Shown here piece by piece: positions 4,599 through 6,151 of a DNA stretch of 6,151 bases (within the stretch, counting starts at the first letter, position 1; every line of letters begins with the position of its first letter). The notes under the pieces are model-generated. The model was given only the letters and a program-made list of their open reading frames with translations. It made no database searches and was not told the origin of the DNA. Made by a program: the position numbers and the translations under genes. The stretch lies in the NCBI GenBank assembly GCA_035763125.1, contig DASUBU010000286.1:1-6151 (forward strand). Direction: 5' to 3'. The DNA comes from SMAG-U1939 sp035763125. Its GTDB lineage: Bacteria; Chloroflexota; Ktedonobacteria; Ktedonobacterales; JADMIN01.

Positions 4599-5963
4599 TC
4601 ACACTCCATGGCCGAGGAGCACGCTCAGCTCCTTGCGCCGCGCCTCGTACGCGTTGACCACCTCCACGCGCTCCGCCCCGGCGTCCCCATTGGGCCACTC
4701 GCGCAGCGCGGCCGTATGCACGCTATCGAGCAGCCCTTGCGCCAGGTCGGCCAGCCGCGCGGGACCCGCAGAGCGCCGCTCGCTGGCGACGCGCGGGCCG
4801 AGATGGGTGGAGATGTCGCGGTAGAGATCCATCAGCAGACCAGCGGCGGTGCGATCCGCGGAGTCGTAGGTACCCTGAGATTGGCTCGCCCGCAGCGCCC
4901 GGCGGCAATCAGCCTGGAAGCGCGCGAGATAGGCGGCGACGCGTGCGACCCGGCGCTGGTCGTCGAGCGGCCAGCGCGGCCGTGCCCACCAGTACGTCAA
5001 CAGAAAGGGGTCGCTGCCCTGATAGCCGCGACAGAGCGCGTGGCGCATGCCGGTGAAGAGCGGGTCAATGCGCTCGGGTGCGTCGCGCAGTGCCCGGAAG
5101 ACGCCTGAGAAGAGGTCGCGCTCGGCATCCTCCGCCTGCAAGCCGACGGCCACGCCCTGCAGCACTGTGCCGGCCAGCACGAAGCCCAGATTGTAGGCCG
5201 CCGCGTTGGGCGCCGAGGAGACATTCTGCGCGCAGCCGCTGAGCAGATTCTTCAGCGCACGATAGCGGGCGCGCTGATAGGCGTTCTCCGCCTCGGCCTT
5301 CGGATCGCACACGGCGGCCAGAAAGTGGCCCAGACGAGTGGTGATAGCGGCGACGGTGCCCAGGTCGCTGCGCGCGTTGCCCCCGGCCACCGCCGTCTGC
5401 AGCGCGGAGTAGCCGTCGAGTCCCTCCCAGCGCTGGATCGGCCGCCGCGCCAGGCGACGCAGCGCCCAGGCGGCCACGTACTCGCCTGAGAGCCGCCACG
5501 GCAGATCCCACAGGTAAGCGATCATCAGCACGACCACCGCGCCGAACCACAGCAAGACCTGCCAAAGCTGGCCGAGGTGTTCCGGCGGCGTGAGGAAGTA
5601 GGCCAGCGCGACGCCGGTGGTCACTCCCCAGCAGAGCAGCAGCGGCGAGAGCGACCACAGAATCGCCCGTACCAACGAGAGCGAATGCGTCTGCCCAGCA
5701 ATCTGCAGCGTGGTGGCGTTGAACCCGATCACCACGGCGATAATGACCGCTAGTGCCGTGATATCAGCGCCCAGGAACGCGCTCGGGTCGAGTTGCTCGC
5801 CAGCCAGCGGCGCGGCGAAGCGGTCCAGCGGGGGCGGCAGCGTCGCGAGCGCGGGATGCACCGCCGGCGCGCCCCAGCCGATCAACGCGCCCGCGACCAG
5901 CAACACGCCGCCCACGCTCAGCAGCAGCCGCGCCACCCACCTGGATTCACCCGTCCGTCCCAT
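4599..5963 (-). CDS. Multi-pass membrane protein with cytoplasmic C-terminal domain, function unknown
   Basis: I do not recognise this 454-residue protein. Hydrophobic segments lie at about 10-32, 66-90, 98-124 and 132-152. Between the first two is a Pro-rich outer loop (PAVHPALATLPPPLDRFAAP, about 33-52). The paired helices ALAVIIAVVIGFNATTLQIAG and SLSPLLLCWGVTTGVALAYFL faintly recall DUF2254-type membrane proteins, but I would not assign it there. Residues from about 155 to the end are soluble, mainly helical and Arg/Ala-rich; positive flanks (WALRRLARRPIQRW, 166-179) place them inside the cell. I see no ATP-binding, protease or nuclease motif. ATG 5963 is chosen over in-frame ATG 6014 because an AGAGGGG stretch sits about 10 nt upstream, while ATG 6014 has only GAGG two bases away. 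The longer start adds 17 residues and would give a tighter gap to the possible upstream gene. Codon use marks it as a real gene. Confidence 0.8.
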   Translation of the reverse strand: MGRTGESRWVARLLLSVGGVLLVAGALIGWGAPAVHPALATLPPPLDRFAAPLAGEQLDPSAFLGADITALAVIIAVVIGFNATTLQIAGQTHSLSLVRAILWSLSPLLLCWGVTTGVALAYFLTPPEHLGQLWQVLLWFGAVVVLMIAYLWDLPWRLSGEYVAAWALRRLARRPIQRWEGLDGYSALQTAVAGGNARSDLGTVAAITTRLGHFLAAVCDPKAEAENAYQRARYRALKNLLSGCAQNVSSAPNAAAYNLGFVLAGTVLQGVAVGLQAEDAERDLFSGVFRALRDAPERIDPLFTGMRHALCRGYQGSDPFLLTYWWARPRWPLDDQRRVARVAAYLARFQADCRRALRASQSQGTYDSADRTAAGLLMDLYRDISTHLGPRVASERRSAGPARLADLAQGLLDSVHTAALREWPNGDAGAERVEVVNAYEARRKELSVLLGHGV

Positions 5964-6044
5964 CCTCCCACCGCCCCTCTGCACGCCGAATTGCCGCCCA
6001 TCCACGCAGCCCATTGCCTCGCGCAGCGAGCGTTCGCCATCTGT

Positions 6045-6151
6045 CTATGCTAGCACGTCTCGCTGTGCGAGGCTAGCCCAGATATCCATGGCCCAGGGTC
6101 CTTCAATTGCCCACTGTGGCCCCAGTCCGCGCAGGCGGATTTGGCGGCCAA
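6045..6151 (-). CDS. Possible 3' end of an upstream gene (partial)
   Basis: A minus-strand frame enters from the right edge and ends at TAG 6047-6045. It encodes about 34 residues, including RLRGLGPQWAIEGPWAMD and ending AQRDVLA. The peptide looks natural (mixed, Trp-rich, no low complexity) and sits in the same orientation as the membrane-protein gene that follows, 30-81 bp away depending on that gene's start. A competing frame ending SHSETC is also open with somewhat higher third-position GC, so the call is uncertain. A dyad GCTAGC...GCTAGC with inner CTCGC/GCGAG (6049-6077) lies inside it. Confidence 0.35.
   Translation of the reverse strand, partial: GRQIRLRGLGPQWAIEGPWAMDIWASLAQRDVLA

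Noticed and set aside
4537..4698. 78-codon version of the small ORF
   Set aside because: The extension overlaps the end of the membrane-protein gene, is Gly/Arg low-complexity, and contains the promoter and Shine-Dalgarno that serve the short version.
6049..6077. GCTAGC dyad as an operator for the membrane-protein gene
   Set aside because: The arms have a 4-base bulge, no matching promoter is visible, and the site probably lies inside the 3' end of an upstream gene.

Overview
This window is GC-rich with strong G/C at third codon positions. It carries dispersed palindromic GTAGGGGCG...CGCCC repeats, a DUF3052-type protein, a monofunctional biotin ligase and unusual multi-pass membrane proteins. 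I read it as chromosomal DNA of a Chloroflexota-like (Roseiflexus/Kouleothrix-type) bacterium. That placement is an inference from overall style, not from a marker gene.

Layout. The left edge (1 to about 440) is the 5' part of an IS5-family insertion sequence on the minus strand. Its transposase frame is broken twice. Directly outside it (about 436-522) is what looks like the last 26 codons of a plus-strand gene, followed by an intergenic stretch with three copies of a palindromic repeat (561-729). A large minus-strand gene (749-2680) encodes a four-helix membrane protein with a roughly 475-residue extracytoplasmic region. A 280-bp divergent intergenic region separates it from a plus-strand DUF3052-like gene (2962-3384). 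That gene converges on birA (3500-4315, minus), and a fourth repeat copy lies between them and runs up to the birA stop codon.

Upstream of birA is a 280-bp region. It holds a near-consensus promoter (4565-4593), a very strong Shine-Dalgarno, a 24-codon ORF (4462-4536), a 10-bp long-range inverted repeat and a 16-bp-stem hairpin (4373-4408), all reading toward birA. This is the most interesting part of the window: either a free-standing small gene with its own terminator, or a leader peptide and attenuator controlling birA. Further upstream is another minus-strand multi-pass membrane protein of unknown function (4599-5963), possibly preceded by the 3' end of one more minus-strand gene at the right edge.

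The genes do not form an obvious pathway. BirA (biotin attachment to carboxylases) is the only one with a firm biochemical role. The two membrane proteins and the DUF3052 protein are uncharacterised. I see no CRISPR array, rRNA or tRNA.
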